Of a stretch of 64,000 nucleotides of DNA, positions 1 to 12,469 are shown in pieces. The position numbers and the translations under genes were made by a program. The notes beneath the pieces were generated by a model. It was not told the origin of the DNA. It searched no databases and saw only the letters and a program-made list of their open reading frames with translations. The number at the start of each line of letters is the position of its first letter. Position 1 is the stretch's first letter. Source of the stretch: Daphnia carinata (Eukaryota; Arthropoda; Branchiopoda; Diplostraca; Daphniidae); contig NC_081338.1 of NCBI RefSeq assembly GCF_022539665.2, positions 6,560,446 through 6,624,445 on the forward strand, read 5' to 3'.

Positions 1-1992
1 AAAATAATCTGAGCGATGCCATTTTTTTGGGGTTGTTAGATTGTTTTAAAATTTTAGGGATGAGCAACAGTTGCTGGTATTTAAGTAAGAAGCTCGTCAG
101 GCATCCCCCTTTTTATGTCTATTTTTTTGTTATCTAATGTTGCAGTTATAAGTTTTTCGTGTTACTGTGATCACAGCTGCTGTTTAAGACAATACACAGT
201 CAAATAAAACAAACCCTATGTATCAATGAAAATCCAAGTCCTGTTATCAGGCAGATTTTTGTTCTATCGGAACATGAACCAAGCGGTATTAATTAAATTT
301 ACAATTATCAGATTGAGATTGTGCTTTTTAAATGAAAAAAAATATAAACGTTAGTGTAATTTTTACTCCATAGATGGCGAAACTTTTCTTGCTTTATGGT
401 GATTCTTCTTTCCTATAGATGGTGTCGAAATGCCTTTTTAACATAGATGGCGTTCCAGAAGAATTTAAACCAGTTTTTGGCAGGTTCGTTAAAGTTTTAT
501 ACTTGGTTAATTATCTTCGTAACTGTGAAAAAATAATTTAAATTAAATTGCAGAAGAGATAATGACGTAGCCTCAGCAGCCACTAAAATCTTAGACCCTC
601 CACGAAATCGTTCAAGCGAGATCTTCTAAGAAACCGTACATATGGCTCCTTTATTTTATGTGAAATAAAATTTTGGAAAAGCTTCTTTTCAAAAAAGCAA
701 AAAGCTCTAAATAGATGACTTAATAAATTAATCTTATATATTTTTTATGATTTAGTACAATTAGGCAACGTCTACTTAGAAAAAAGGGGAGAGGGGAGAA
801 AAGAAAAATGTAACCACCTGACTCATTCGTCAATTGGACGCAGCACGGGAAATGTAGAATTCGTATTGTTGGTGGGGTACTCTAAAGGTAAAATTTAACT
901 TTAATTTAATTCTTCATAAACTTTTAGATTTCAAAATTTTGCCAAGAAATGTCATTCACTTAGATGTATTGATGCCCACTATTTGCTGTACAACGTTTCC
1001 GGTTTTCGAAAGTACGAACGGTGACGAAAGTTGTGAAACATTGTTTTTTTTATACAGCTTTGAATATGTGGATGGATGGTAGTGGCCACGGTTTATGTCT
1101 TGGATGTATGGATGTTTCACATTAATTCTCATGCAGGTATGTGATTTACTTTTAAAGTAGTTTTTGAAAGTTCATAAGATTAAAAGTTGAATGTGATAAT
1201 GAAGTATTCATTCATTTGCACTTTTTCTTTCATAGCTTCTGCAGAATATGTGGTGATTTGTCTAGAAATGGTAAGCATGGTGGGGTTCAAGGTCAGGTTT
1301 TCTTGTATAAATGCCATTCCCTATCTGTACTTTTATTTTTAGTAGGTTTTATTTTTTTTTCAATTTTAACCATCTCATTTATGAAAACCCTACCTGCTAA
1401 TTGTGTTTGTCTGTCCTAGACAGGTGGCTGGTTTTATGCTATTAGTTAGTTTGAGAGGGATTGCTGGAGACTACCTGCCCCATTTTGTTTTCTCCTGTTG
1501 TTAATGGTGTTCCGAAGGCTCAAGTTGTCCTAGACAAGGTTTGGCACAACTAGAGTTTTATGATTGTGAATGTCTGTTCATTTAGGTTTGTGCATTTCAT
1601 GTCTAGAGTTTCTGCCAGCCAAACATGTTTGTTGGTTTGCCTAGGCATTTTAGCTGTGCAGTGGGAAAACATGCCCAACCCCCCTGCGGATGTATGTGGT
1701 TTTGCAGTGAAGCCACCTAAAGGAATGAACTACCTCCCTATAGAAGGTTCAGTCGGAAGTCACGAATATTGGTATACGATTCAAACTATTTCTGTTCTGT
1801 AGACGTTTAGTAGCCACCGGTGAGTCGGGTCGGGGATTTTACTAGCTCTTGTTTTAGCTAATCATGTTTATTTGAGAACTCAACCAGCTGTAATTTTACA
1901 CTTCAGGGAAATTGGGTGGAACAACTTGGTTTTCAATTTCCACGAAAATTTGCAGTCTGTCCGCCTCCGAGATCTTGCCACCTTGCCCGGTT
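1..1992. other. No confident gene; possible transcribed leader region
   Basis: AT-rich sequence without a convincing coding region. Three copies of an ATAGATGGYG motif lie at about 372-381, 415-424 and 442-451, spaced like a promoter or 5-prime leader. Splice-like borders occur, for example a pyrimidine tract and AG before 1242 followed by GTAAGC at 1270, bounding a short segment that could read FCRICGDLSRN, and a GTATGT donor at about 1137. These pieces do not join into a reading frame I trust. They could belong to a non-coding RNA or to a gene starting outside the window. Confidence 0.3.
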
Positions 1993-3460
1993 TCATTTTC
2001 TGGTAACATTTTCTGGCATAGATCTGGTTAGTGGGTGTTGATGAATTGCAAGGGTTGGGAGTATAACAGATGTCAGAAGAAGAGCTTGAGGTTCATTCGG
2101 TTCGTTATGTTCTTGGCACTGCCCGTTTAAGGCAGGATGAGATGGCAAACGTGCAGACGTAACAGCAGGCACGGTTTCGTTGTCTAAAAGGTTTAAAATA
2201 ATCAATCAGTAACTCAAAATAACTTTTGAACAAACAAGAACGTACCAAGTGGCGCAAGAGGTGCGATCGGAAGACAGTGCATTGGGAGTTGCGCGTTGCG
2301 GTGAGCGTAGCTTTCACTTCCAGTAGAATTTCTTCTTCTAGACTGAGTTGGGAGCATAGGGTCACTTCTACTCCGAGTTGATGGTCTATGAGATGCCGGA
2401 CGACGAGTGGCCGGAGATTTCTGAGATTGGAATTTGACTGCTCCATTTTGAGTTTCCATTCGTGAGTTTGATTCAGGATCGTTGGAAAGTGAGGGAAAGG
2501 TCTCAGTCGTTTCGTTTCCTTCTTCGGAAACCGGTTGGGATTCGTGCCTTCCAGGTCCATTGAGATTTCCATTTTCTTTATCCATGTCGGGTAAATCAAT
2601 CTGTGTAGGATGATAATGGTTGATTGGCGTCGTTGGATTGGGAAAATCCGACTCTCTCATTAGAGTACGTTTTTGTTCGGATGTACAGGCAACTCCGGAG
2701 TCATATTCCGGTTCTTCGTGAGGGCGATCATCGAGTTGGTGGTGTTTGTCTTGTGTATGCACTCTAGTTGACTTACTCGTTATCGTTCGGTCACCTGCAG
2801 ACAGTTAAAAAGGTTGTTACTTAAATCTTGCTTGAAGAAAAAAGTTATCATACAGCTGCTGGAAACAAAACAACCGAAAGCAACAATAAAAGTCATAAGC
2901 GTGACAAGCGTAGCGTATGTTAATATGGCGCCGATAGATTTCCCTGGAGGGTGAGATAGCGGCTCAAAATGTTCGTTGTTTTTATGTTCAATGGTTTTAG
3001 GGTAGCACTTAATTGAGTATCTTTGGTCCGTTAAGTCTTCGTGTTGATGACTGTTGTGTAGATAAAAGAGTTAGTCGGTGTAAGTTTTAAAGAAAATATT
3101 GTCTTTATTTATTTATTTAATTTACTTAGGAAGGCACTCGCCACAGTCACTTTCAAGTATGGCGCAACCAGGCCGGCCACTAGCAGTCAACGGCGGTGGC
3201 TGACGATTGAACATTTGCTCACATGGAATGCAAGTTTCACACGACGGAGGGAGACAGTAAGAAGACTCAGCGGCATACTCGCAATCAGAATCTCTTTCAC
3301 ACTAAGTCATTGAATCAACAACAAACAATTAGAGAATCGAACAAGAAAAAATAAAAGCAAGTCTGGGCTAGTAAATGATAACTACCTGCATGGCTGGGAT
3401 CTCCATTGTCATGGCAACTGATATAAAACAAAGAAGTGAAAATCCCTGTTTCACCATCAT
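1993..3460 (-). CDS. Single-pass membrane receptor, Grindelwald-like (TNF receptor candidate)
   Basis: Five exons on the minus strand (3386-3460, 3126-3301, 2854-3050, 2246-2794, 1993-2183) join in phase to a 395-residue protein. The start is the ATG at 3460, opening a signal peptide (MMVKQGFSLLCFISVAMTM). Residues 26-83 form a small cysteine-rich ectodomain (CERDSDCEY, then CETCIPCEQ and CGECLP). Residues about 122-147 are one membrane span (IGAILTYATLVTLMTFIVA). The remaining roughly 245 residues are a hydrophilic Ser/Pro/Arg-rich cytoplasmic tail with no domain I recognise. Short Cys-rich ectodomain, one span and a longer tail is the layout of insect Grindelwald, which binds the TNF ligand Eiger and signals through JNK. 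Family assignment rests on layout and cysteine pattern, not on an alignment; another small type I receptor is possible. The gene model itself is strong. Confidence 0.72.
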
Positions 3461-4100
3461 TCTACACGGTCAGGATGTAGTGAAAGATGGAACCGTATCA
3501 CCTGGGAACAAAAGATAGCAATATTGGATTAAAGATTTCATTTAGTTCCACTTAAACAACCCCAACAGGAAAAACATTTGTTGGCGCTACTAAAGGTGAT
3601 TGGCTACCTGACTGCCCTCCAATCCGGAAGGAAAAACGGGAAAGGTACGGAAAAACAAGCGAGTCATCGCTCAAAAATGTTGTGAGGACCCTTTTTTCTA
3701 CCTTTACAGTGGAGACGGCTTGGCCTTCAGCATTGAGGCATTTCAAATTAAGATTATGACATCATTTCTCATCTTCTATCCTTCATTCCAAAACACTCCC
3801 AATGACTTTGGCAGATAACGTCTATCGTTATCTGTCAACGAAATTCCTACGCAGTCAGCTATTTCAGAAAGAAGGTACAAATAACACTTTGCCTACCGAT
3901 ATTATATTTGTGGTTGTTAATCCTTTTTTGAATTTGGAAAATTATTCCAGGGGAGCGATAAGCAAGGCACTTGTGAACCAGTAACTCAGTCAGTCAGGAA
4001 CAGTAACTGAGTCGATCGTAGAGAGCTCCTTGATCATCCTGATCACTCATTTTCTTATCTTATCGTTCATTTATTGTTTCATCACAGAAAGCGGTGTGTC
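3461..4100. other. Intergenic between receptor and helicase relic
   Basis: Upstream leader of the minus-strand receptor and degraded sequence ahead of the helicase relic. A possible donor (minus strand, CCCAG then GTGATA) near 3512 hints at a non-coding first exon for the receptor. I see no other gene. Confidence 0.4.
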
Positions 4101-4103
4101 ATA

Positions 4104-5400
<1,297 letters not shown>

Positions 5401-5457
5401 AATATATATATGAATTAAGAGTTTTTATGCCTAATGGTGTTTTACTGTCTTATTATA

Positions 5458-6095
5458 GATGAACAATAAAAGCCGATGTCGAAGTGACGAAGAAAACAAC
5501 ACGTCGAGGTGCTTTCAAACGTGTCTCCGTTCCGGAGAAGGAAGCGCCGGAAGGAAAAAGGCGTCGTGGTGAAACAAAAACCAATAAACACGTTGCTGGT
5601 TTGGATGATGTAGAAATGTTACACTAAGGCAAAGGACACGCTGCCGACATCCACGCCAATCACGTGCCAGATGAGCCGGAGTCGAACGATGCATCGCCAG
5701 TCACATCTGTGAAAAGTGGACGATCTACTCGCGCACAGGGCGCATTCAAAGTTCATTTTGACGTGGCCGAAACGGCGCATTCGCCAGTCAGATCCACCCG
5801 TTCGGCGCGGAAGACGGCTTCACCGGCCGAGAAGAAAGTCTCTGTCCAGCTGGAACACGACCCCGACATTGAGACTTTGGCCGCTACAGCCAAAGAAGAG
5901 GAAGAGAAAACACCGGCCGCCAAACGTTCACGACAAAAGAAGGGCACAGCAGTATCTGCCGCAACAATGGCGGATGAATCTCCGGCCGTGCCGGCCACGA
6001 AACAGACATGTGGTGGCAAAAAAACAACTAGCGAACCTGAGCTTGTTAAGGAGGATACCTCATCGCCACCACCTCGACGTACTAGAAACATCTAA
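5458..6095 (+). pseudogene. Lys/Arg-rich nuclear-type protein fragment with one internal stop
   Basis: After an AG at about 5458 a frame runs through TTRRGAFKRVSVPEKE and AGLDDVEMLH to a TAA near 5625, then continues in the same frame as GKGHAADIHANHV and on to a TAA at 6093. The second half contains repeated R-S-T-R motifs (GRSTRAQGAFKVHFDV and RSTRSARKTASPAEKK), acidic patches and many Lys/Arg residues, as in chromatin or nucleolar proteins. One stop separates two otherwise coherent halves, so this looks like a fragment of another gene joined behind the helicase relic. A short intact protein starting at the methionine at 5664 (143 residues) remains possible. I do not recognise the parent protein. 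Confidence 0.55.
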
Positions 6096-6416
6096 CAGCA
6101 AGACCCATCAATGAATTACCTACTTTATTTTTCTTTTGTTTTACCCATAATTTTTTACCCATTGAATAATTTGTTCACATATCGGATTCTATTCTGCTTT
6201 TGGGTTCACTTCTGTACCTCTTTCCCCAAGTTGACCTAATTATGTGTTCCTATCCATGCGTTGAGGCTCACTTGATTATAATTTTTGTTCTTTAAATTCA
6301 GTGTCCAATTTTCATTCTGAGCGACGCCCAAATAATTTTGAAGAAATACAGCTTTGGTACGGCTGGTTAAGTATTTCACAATTGGCACGGAGTTGTGTGT
6401 GTGTTACTGATGTTGG
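6096..6416. other. Unassigned spacer before the inverted repeat
   Basis: AT-rich sequence up to the point where similarity to the right arm of the inverted repeat begins. No gene or repeat recognised. Confidence 0.4.
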
Positions 6417-8892
6417 TGGACCTACTGCACGAGAGCCGCAACATGAATTTATCTTTCCCAACAATACAAAACTTACCATTGTAAACCCGAAAGACAACCA
6501 GCCATCTCCTTGTTTGAATTTGGTTTTTGCATAAGATCTTCTTGTGCGAGAGAAAACTAAGAAGTTGTGTCTTAAATTGAATTCGCCGCCCATTTTGAAA
6601 TATGTGGCAACGTTGCTTGAGTTTTGTGAACCGCCATCAGTCGCCATTTGCTAGTTCGTTGTCGTGTGTGAAACATGTGGTGTGCATCTGACGGGCGAAA
6701 TATTGGACACATCAGGCAGCAATGGTAAAGTAATACTTGAGTGAATGTTTCGTCAAGAAAACATTGTTAACCAAAGACATTGATTCTAATTCTAACAAAA
6801 ACATTGTTCCACAAGAAAGTTTAATTTGAGAATACCTAATGATATCTGAAACTCCTTTTCAAATTGCAAAATGAATGGCACATTATTAAGAAGAAACTAT
6901 AAGAAGTAATTCTTTTCATGCTGAGTCATTGTTTGTTTCTTTCTAAATTTTAGGGAATATCACAAGTTGTGAACAAGACATGGTGCCTTGGCCCTTGTTC
7001 TCTCATCTCCATGCCAGATGGCCATTAAGAAGGATCATAGATGTGTGGCAATATCATTCCTCCATATTCCACTATTGTATTATTCATTGCCATTATTTTC
7101 ATCTCATACCATGAACGCAAGAAGAATTTATTTGCTTGCTATCATGGACGGTAACTTGTGTCCTTAAAAGTAAGCATGACAGGCACATTGAGATAATGGT
7201 TATTGCTACCTTCTTGCTTTTTAAAAAAGGCATCAAGCCAAACTGCTCAACCATGCAGTCGGGCTTTATACTCTTTTTAAAATTAGAATTAGTGAAATAA
7301 ACAGATCTTGACATTTCAATCATGTCAGGATTGTGGAGACAAACATTGTAGTTTATTTCCTTGGTTAGGCAAGTCGTTCAACAATGCTTTGTGTTACAAC
7401 TATTTTTAAATTATTATTAATTAAAAAATTTTCATTCACAACATTTGCAGATCCTGAGCACTGAGAAAAGATTGTTGCTGATGTAGAATTTTGTAATGGT
7501 GGACCCCACAGTCCATGACAGAAACAAGTAGGACAGAAAATTCCATCTTCTTCGAAAAGAAAAGGGGAGGTTTGCATTTTAAGGTTAGGTTAGAAACAAA
7601 ACAGCAATAAAACTATTTGCTGTTACTACCTTTCATACATTGTTATCATAAATAGGAGCAGTACATATTGGCAGCCATGTAGATTTGTAGTTGCTTCGAA
7701 GAATTTTTTCCCTAGTCTGGTGATTGGTTGGTAATGTTGCCCATTCTATTGTCAACTTTTTTCTCTAGGTTAATGTTATACAACATTTATTTTAGGACTT
7801 TGAATACCTTCTATCCTTATAGCCATGAAACACTTGACATTGACTCCATTTACACTTGCAGAACCAAAAACGAGCATATCTGCAACAAGTATTTTTTGTG
7901 ATAGATGAAACCAAAAATTGTTTATTTTTTAAAGCACCTATATTTAGAAGACATCTAGCGGAGGAATTGCTTGTTACTGAGTACTCTTCTGAACTGTCAA
8001 TTGGTTCGTTGTCAGGGGGCTACATCGTGTTTGGTTGCCATAATAATGGTTGCCTCGCGAATTGGAAATGTTTTGCCGAATCCCAGGATATCGCCAAGTG
8101 TGCCATATTGTCACAATCGTTTTTCTCTTTAGGATGGTTACCAATGTGCAGTTGAAATTCTAAAAGGTAAAGCACAAGTTCTTGGTGAAAACCTGTTGTG
8201 CAGCATACCACACCTTTAATAGCTTATTGAAAGTTCTGCTTTGTTTCCAGGTTTTGTTTGATATGCTATATTTAAAGAACTGATGTTGGCACCAGCTTGA
8301 TGGAAATAAGTCATTTCCAACGTGGTAGGAAATTTATTTCGAATTGCATTAACTTTCTAATTAAATACGAGAACTTTTCTAGAGTGCAGGGAAACTTGGA
8401 TTTATTTGGTGATCAAGAGCTGGATGGTTTTCCTGAAGTTGCAGTTTGCAATAACCTTTCAAAGCCTAAATTCATATTCGTAGAAAGGGACTTGTAAGTA
8501 AATACGAAGCATTTTTTGCTAACTATATCTAACCTACATAATTTTCTGTTCAATAGTTAATGTTGTTTTTGTTTTTTAAATAAAGGTGAAAAGTAACGCT
8601 GGCTCTGTAAATGTTCTTGGTTTGGGTCAAGACGTTGAATAAATTGGGATGATTGGATGGACAACATGGAATTCCTAAACTTTATTCATATTCCCCAAAC
8701 GGTATTTAAAATTCAAAAATTGAAGTGCATATCTGGGCTCCCTTCCTTTCCGTAGCCCCGTTTCCCCTTGACTCATAATAAGCCCGTAGGGGGTCATGCC
8801 CCTACTGTACGGTATATATAAAAATAACATATACCGAGGTTTGGAGGGCTCTGGCCGGAAAGGGGACGTGGAGGTCCGCTTAGTCCGATGAT
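6417..8892 (+). repeat. Left arm of a 2.48 kb inverted duplication
   Basis: Reverse-complementary to 12470-14955. The outer limit is set by loss of match after the shared GCAGTAGGTCC (6417 and 14955). The inner limit follows the shared GTCCGCTTAGT (8892 and 12470). The inner kilobase (about 8160-8890) is almost identical to its partner. The outer part shows frequent substitutions and small indels. The arm contains the exon-like segment at 6477-6647 (minus), an open stretch at 7856-8155 (plus) and a splice-bounded segment 8133-8166 (DGYQCAVEILK). Its copy in the other arm lacks one A, which breaks that frame. I do not recognise a known transposon in it. Confidence 0.88.
6477..6647 (-). CDS. 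Orphan first-exon-like segment in left arm (57 codons)
   Basis: Opens with ATG at 6647 (MATDGGSQNSSNVATYF) and ends at a GTAAGT donor after 6477. No downstream exon can be found to the left, where the relics at 4.1-6.1 kb lie. The same segment is present in the other arm at 14726-14896, pointing the other way, with six amino-acid differences. Function unknown. It is either the first exon of a gene whose remainder was lost or a non-functional fragment. Confidence 0.3.
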
Positions 8893-9090
8893 GTGTTCAC
8901 GGAGGGCGACGTGGCTACCCACAAATCCGAACTAAAGGTTAATCGCTCCAGTAAAAATGTTCCATATCTTCGGCTCTTCTTCCGGCTTCTCTTAGCCAAT
9001 CACCGGGTAATCTCCCCGGTGGGTCAACAAGGCAGTGTCTCCCCCTGCCTGGGTTGACGGCAACTTTTGAAAGGGCTATTGTGCCTTTTT
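8893..9090 (+). repeat. Retroelement-like 3-prime-UTR segment with stable hairpins
   Basis: GC-rich compared with its surroundings. It contains two well-paired stems: 9001-9007 with 9015-9021 (CACCGGG / CCCGGTG), and a nested stem 9023-9028 with 9053-9058 (GTCAAC / GTTGAC) enclosing 9031-9035 with 9045-9049 (GGCAG / CTGCC). Such structures with interspersed CCCC blocks are common in 3-prime ends of non-LTR retrotransposons. No reverse-transcriptase reading frame is present, so element type cannot be named. Confidence 0.4.
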
Positions 9091-9295
9091 AAAGTTGCAA
9101 AAATATTTCTAATGTGCAGAGAATTGGCAATAAATTTCTTTTTATAAAATATTCTTTGCAAAATTGTTTTTTTTTTCATCGTCTGTTTTCGCTGTGCTCA
9201 CACATTATATATCAAATATTTTTTATTTTGTTTGCTCAAATCACCTTTATTGTTTTTTCCACCTTTAATGTTAAGCATTTTTTCCATTGTTCGTT

Positions 9296-9369
9296 TACAT
9301 TATCCTGGGATACGAACCTCAGACCTTCTACATCTCAGTCAAGTGCTCTACCACTGAGCTACCTAGAAC
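9296..9369 (-). repeat. tRNA-like (SINE or tRNA relic)
   Basis: Read on the minus strand, the segment has an A-box-like TAGCTCAGTGGTAGAGCA and, 23 bases further, a B-box-like GGTTCGTATCC. The acceptor and T stems do not pair (TTCTAGG against GATAATG), so it is not a working tRNA. It fits a decayed tRNA-derived SINE head or tRNA pseudogene. Confidence 0.45.
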
Positions 9370-9462
9370 TGTACATGTGATAAGCCAATTTGTAAAGCGT
9401 ATCTACCTTTTGCAGTGTAAACAAGGATATTTAGGAAGAAAATTTATTGTTTGTAACACTGT

Positions 9463-9530
9463 CATTGGCGTAATAGTAAAGCATTGGACTGGTATGCTAA
9501 AGGTTAAGTGTTCGAACCCCAATACAGTTG
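9463..9530 (+). repeat. Second tRNA-like relic
   Basis: A GGCGTAATAGTAAAGCA segment followed by GTGTTCGAACCCC gives A-box-like and B-box-like motifs at tRNA spacing. The T-stem is poorly paired. It lies about 100 bases from the opposite-strand relic at 9296-9369 and looks like a different tRNA ancestor. Probably a SINE remnant. Confidence 0.4.
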
Positions 9531-9679
9531 ATAAATATACTTCTAAATAAAAACTCAATTCAAGTAAATGTATATATTTTTTATTGTCCCTCCATCCTCC
9601 CTCAAATCCACCACTAATGTTTACATTTTAAAATACAATACAATACAATGCATACATACATAAATAACTAGCTAACAGG

Positions 9680-9963
9680 TTGGCTGCCACGCCACTAACT
9701 ACATTAACTACGTCGCTATCGGAAGGATAGCGACCAAGGGGGACTTGCCTGCTGACAAGTCCGGGCTGACATGATGATGGAGACCGTTGTGGGAACGCAC
9801 ACCCCTGGTCTCCACCACACATCGGGAAAAGGGAGTCCCTATGGTGCGTTGCCTACAGCGCCTTACGGCGAATCTTGGGCAGTGGCAACTGTTCCACCTC
9901 ATGACATATAGGCCATGAGGCAGAACAGCGCGGCCCGTCCCTATCAAGCTAAAAAAAAAAAAG
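9680..9963 (+). repeat. Retroelement-like 3-prime end with poly-A tail
   Basis: GC-richer block ending in an A-run at about 9951-9963, flanked by AT-rich DNA. It contains the stems 9741-9747 / 9756-9762 (GGACTTG / CAAGTCC) and 9779-9785 / 9807-9813 (GGAGACC / GGTCTCC). A structured, non-coding, poly-A-tailed block is what a 5-prime-truncated non-LTR retrotransposon or SINE leaves behind. No coding part remains. Confidence 0.45.
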
Positions 9964-10044
9964 GGGAGAAAAAGGGCGTGGCAGCCAACGTGTTAATTAG
10001 AACTACACAAGTACACAATCAAAAAATACAACGATACCACAAAG

Positions 10045-10256
10045 ACCAGGCGATGACGTGGCGACCTCGAGGCGATGACGTGGCGACCACGAGGCAACGG
10101 ACGAGGGGATGACGGGGCGACGGGTGAAGAGATGACGTGGCGACGGGCGAGGCGAAGACGTGGCGACGGGCGAGGCGAAGACGTGGCGACGGGCGAGGCG
10201 AAGACGTGGCGACGGGCGAGGCGAAGACGGGCGAAGCGATGACGGGCGAAGACTGG
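10045..10256 (+). repeat. GC-rich minisatellite, 23-base unit
   Basis: Tandem units of GACGTGGCGACGGGCGAGG plus CGAA. Three to four copies at 10134-10230 are essentially exact. Flanking copies on both sides are degenerate (for example with ATGACG in place of AAGACG). Strongly purine-rich on the plus strand and CpG-rich, unlike the AT-rich surroundings. It sits in the loop of the inverted duplication. Confidence 0.85.
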
Positions 10257-11189
10257 AGGAAGGATATGTGGTGGCTGGAAACTAGCAATGAAAAGGTGGC
10301 CTGCTCAAATAGAGGTTGTTAACCGTTGACACATAGAGAAGCAGGCTGCTTTTAACCAGATTAAAACTTACAGGAAACGATGAGTGGTCCAAGAGCATAA
10401 CAATGTCATGATGCATTGCATTCCATAGTTTTGTTACATTAGTGACCATCCTTCAGGGCCAGCATTCGTTGCAGTTTTAATCCCACAGGCTAAAAAAGGG
10501 CATAGTCACATTAATTTCATACTGACTGCCGAAACACAAGTATAATACCTCACTCCTCAATACAAAATCTTGCCGCTTGAACCCCTCAGTAGATATGATG
10601 AGAAGACTGAGGAAATGGTGATGGTTAGGGGTTTGCAAAACCACATATGCTGTGTTTCTCAGACAAGACGGGACACGGCCAATGGACAAAGAGTAGCAGA
10701 ATGGAATTATGATGTTTCAACACATTTGACTTGTGTTGTTTATGATCTTCCTTCACCATCAGCATCCTTTGCAATTTAAGTTTCAGGAGCTACGTCTAAA
10801 AAGCAAAATCATATATATCATATCATTCTGACTGCCAAAATATAAATTTTATACCTATCAACGAATAATTGAATAGCTGATGAAAGTAAAGTAATAAGTT
10901 GCAGAAGTTTGTGGCTACGGCAGCTGACCACCTGACTAATCTTTGCACAGAAATAATCCATTTAATGTGATTCACTTCAAAAGTACACAGAAGAATGAAA
11001 ACTCGAAAATACGAACCCTACCATTAGATTTTATTATACTTTTTGGGGGAATATAAAACACATAAAACAAATAATCAGACATCGGTTTCACAGTTCACTG
11101 CTGATTCACTTGTCATTAAAAAACATAAGTCCACCAACGCCATCTTTTGTCTTAAAATACAACCAAAAACGAAAGTCGCACAAAAATTT
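10257..11189. other. Loop DNA, nothing recognised
   Basis: Unique-looking AT-rich sequence between minisatellite and foldback element. Short open stretches exist, but none has splice context or familiar motifs. Confidence 0.35.
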
Positions 11190-11192
11190 TTT

Positions 11193-11252
11193 TAAGTCGG
11201 GCTTATTTTTGAAGTCGGGCTTGTTTTTTAAGTTGGGCTTATTTTTAAACCT
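11193..11252 (+). repeat. Three tandem copies of an about 19-base unit
   Basis: The unit AAGTCGGGCTTATTTTT occurs three times with slight changes (TTGTTTTTT, GTTGGG). Short local duplication without known function. Confidence 0.6.
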
Positions 11253-11559
11253 GACTGTACATCAGATGCCCGTACATGATAAGGTTATAATAATAGCACG
11301 AGGTATATCTTCATGCTATGATCTATATTTAACAGGTAAACCTTCCCATTAGCGTGATACATAGTGCTAGTAGTCTCTGTTAACGAAGTAGTGTCATAAG
11401 TATATCAATTCGCGCGATCAACCAACAGTAAAATAACAAAACAAGCACGAATCAAGCCATAACACCATTTCATATATGCTCAAAATGCTTAAAATGTTTG
11501 GCATATTAATGTTCATTTTTTAGTTTTTGCGAAGTTGAAAAAAAAAATTACCAGAAGTA

Positions 11560-11865
11560 ACCGGAAGTAGACTATATCTCCAGAAATACTGGGCTCACAA
11601 CAAAACGAATATGATTTTCGTGATCCTCGTGAAATTTAAGGTGTGTCTGACCTGTTTTGAACTGTTTTTGGCGAAAAGTCCAATTTGGCCAAAATCGCGA
11701 TTTTTCCTGAACTATAGTTCAGGGAAATTAGCGATTTTTGACGATTTTCGGGTATTTTCTACTGACACATGGATTCGACCCCAAATTTCACGAGGATTAC
11801 GAAAATGTCGGTCTTTTTTTGTTCAGACCAATAGATAGTGAGTTATTAAGCATTTGCAAACCGGA
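11560..11865. repeat. Foldback (MITE-like) element
   Basis: The segment is roughly symmetric about 11712. At its centre is a perfect 18-base palindrome, CCTGAACTATAGTTCAGG (11706-11723). A 24-base sequence at 11614-11637 (ATTTTCGTGATCCTCGTG...) returns reverse-complemented at 11783-11806 with one mismatch. Weaker similarity of the arms reaches the CCGGAAG / CCGGATC motifs at both ends. No coding capacity. Probably a non-autonomous DNA element or a hairpin-forming repeat. Confidence 0.6.
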
Positions 11866-12469
11866 TCTTAAACCGGAAGTTAAAATTACGAAAATTAAAA
11901 AAATGAACTTTGTTCTTCTTTACAAGGTATAGAAGATCTGTGCAGTTTCAAACATTAACTATAGTAAATTAATATAACATGGCCTTTTAAAGTTGTTGAA
12001 GTTCAATTTTCAGGTATGACTCATATACCACTTTAAAGCAATACCACACACAGAATAATCCAGGCAAATATTTCAAAACCCTACCTTTATTTGATATCCA
12101 TCAGAATTAATTAGCTTCACACGATTACACTCACAAGTTTACATTATTGTTAAATAAAAACCTACAGCACAAGCACAAATCTGATGCAACTTTTCATAAC
12201 AATGATTTGGGACATCTGGCGGCCGTAGTTAGACTTTGTAAAGCCAGACTTCGTGAATATGTCAATAGCCGTCTCAGCGTATGCTTAAGATAATTTTTGT
12301 GTGGTAAAATATTTATTCAATTTTAAATAACTTTTGAATTTCCTTCTCTGTATTAGCAGTGATGTGACAGTACTGGTTGGTGGGGTTATCTAGGGACAAA
12401 CCTTTTCCATTTTCCCATCCAATCTGTGAGACAACTTTTATTGTTTGTTATCACTACAGCAACATTCTA
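11866..12469. other. Loop DNA, nothing recognised
   Basis: AT-rich sequence up to the inner edge of the right arm. I see no gene or repeat. Confidence 0.35.

Larger units (their letters stand above)
9091..9679. other. AT-rich loop DNA around the tRNA-like relics
   Basis: Apart from the two tRNA-like segments this part of the loop is AT-rich and shows no gene. Confidence 0.35.

Noticed and set aside
7580-7597. TTAGG-like repeats suggesting an internal telomere tract
   Set aside because: Only two units (GGTTAGGTTAG) in each arm, too short for an interstitial telomere.
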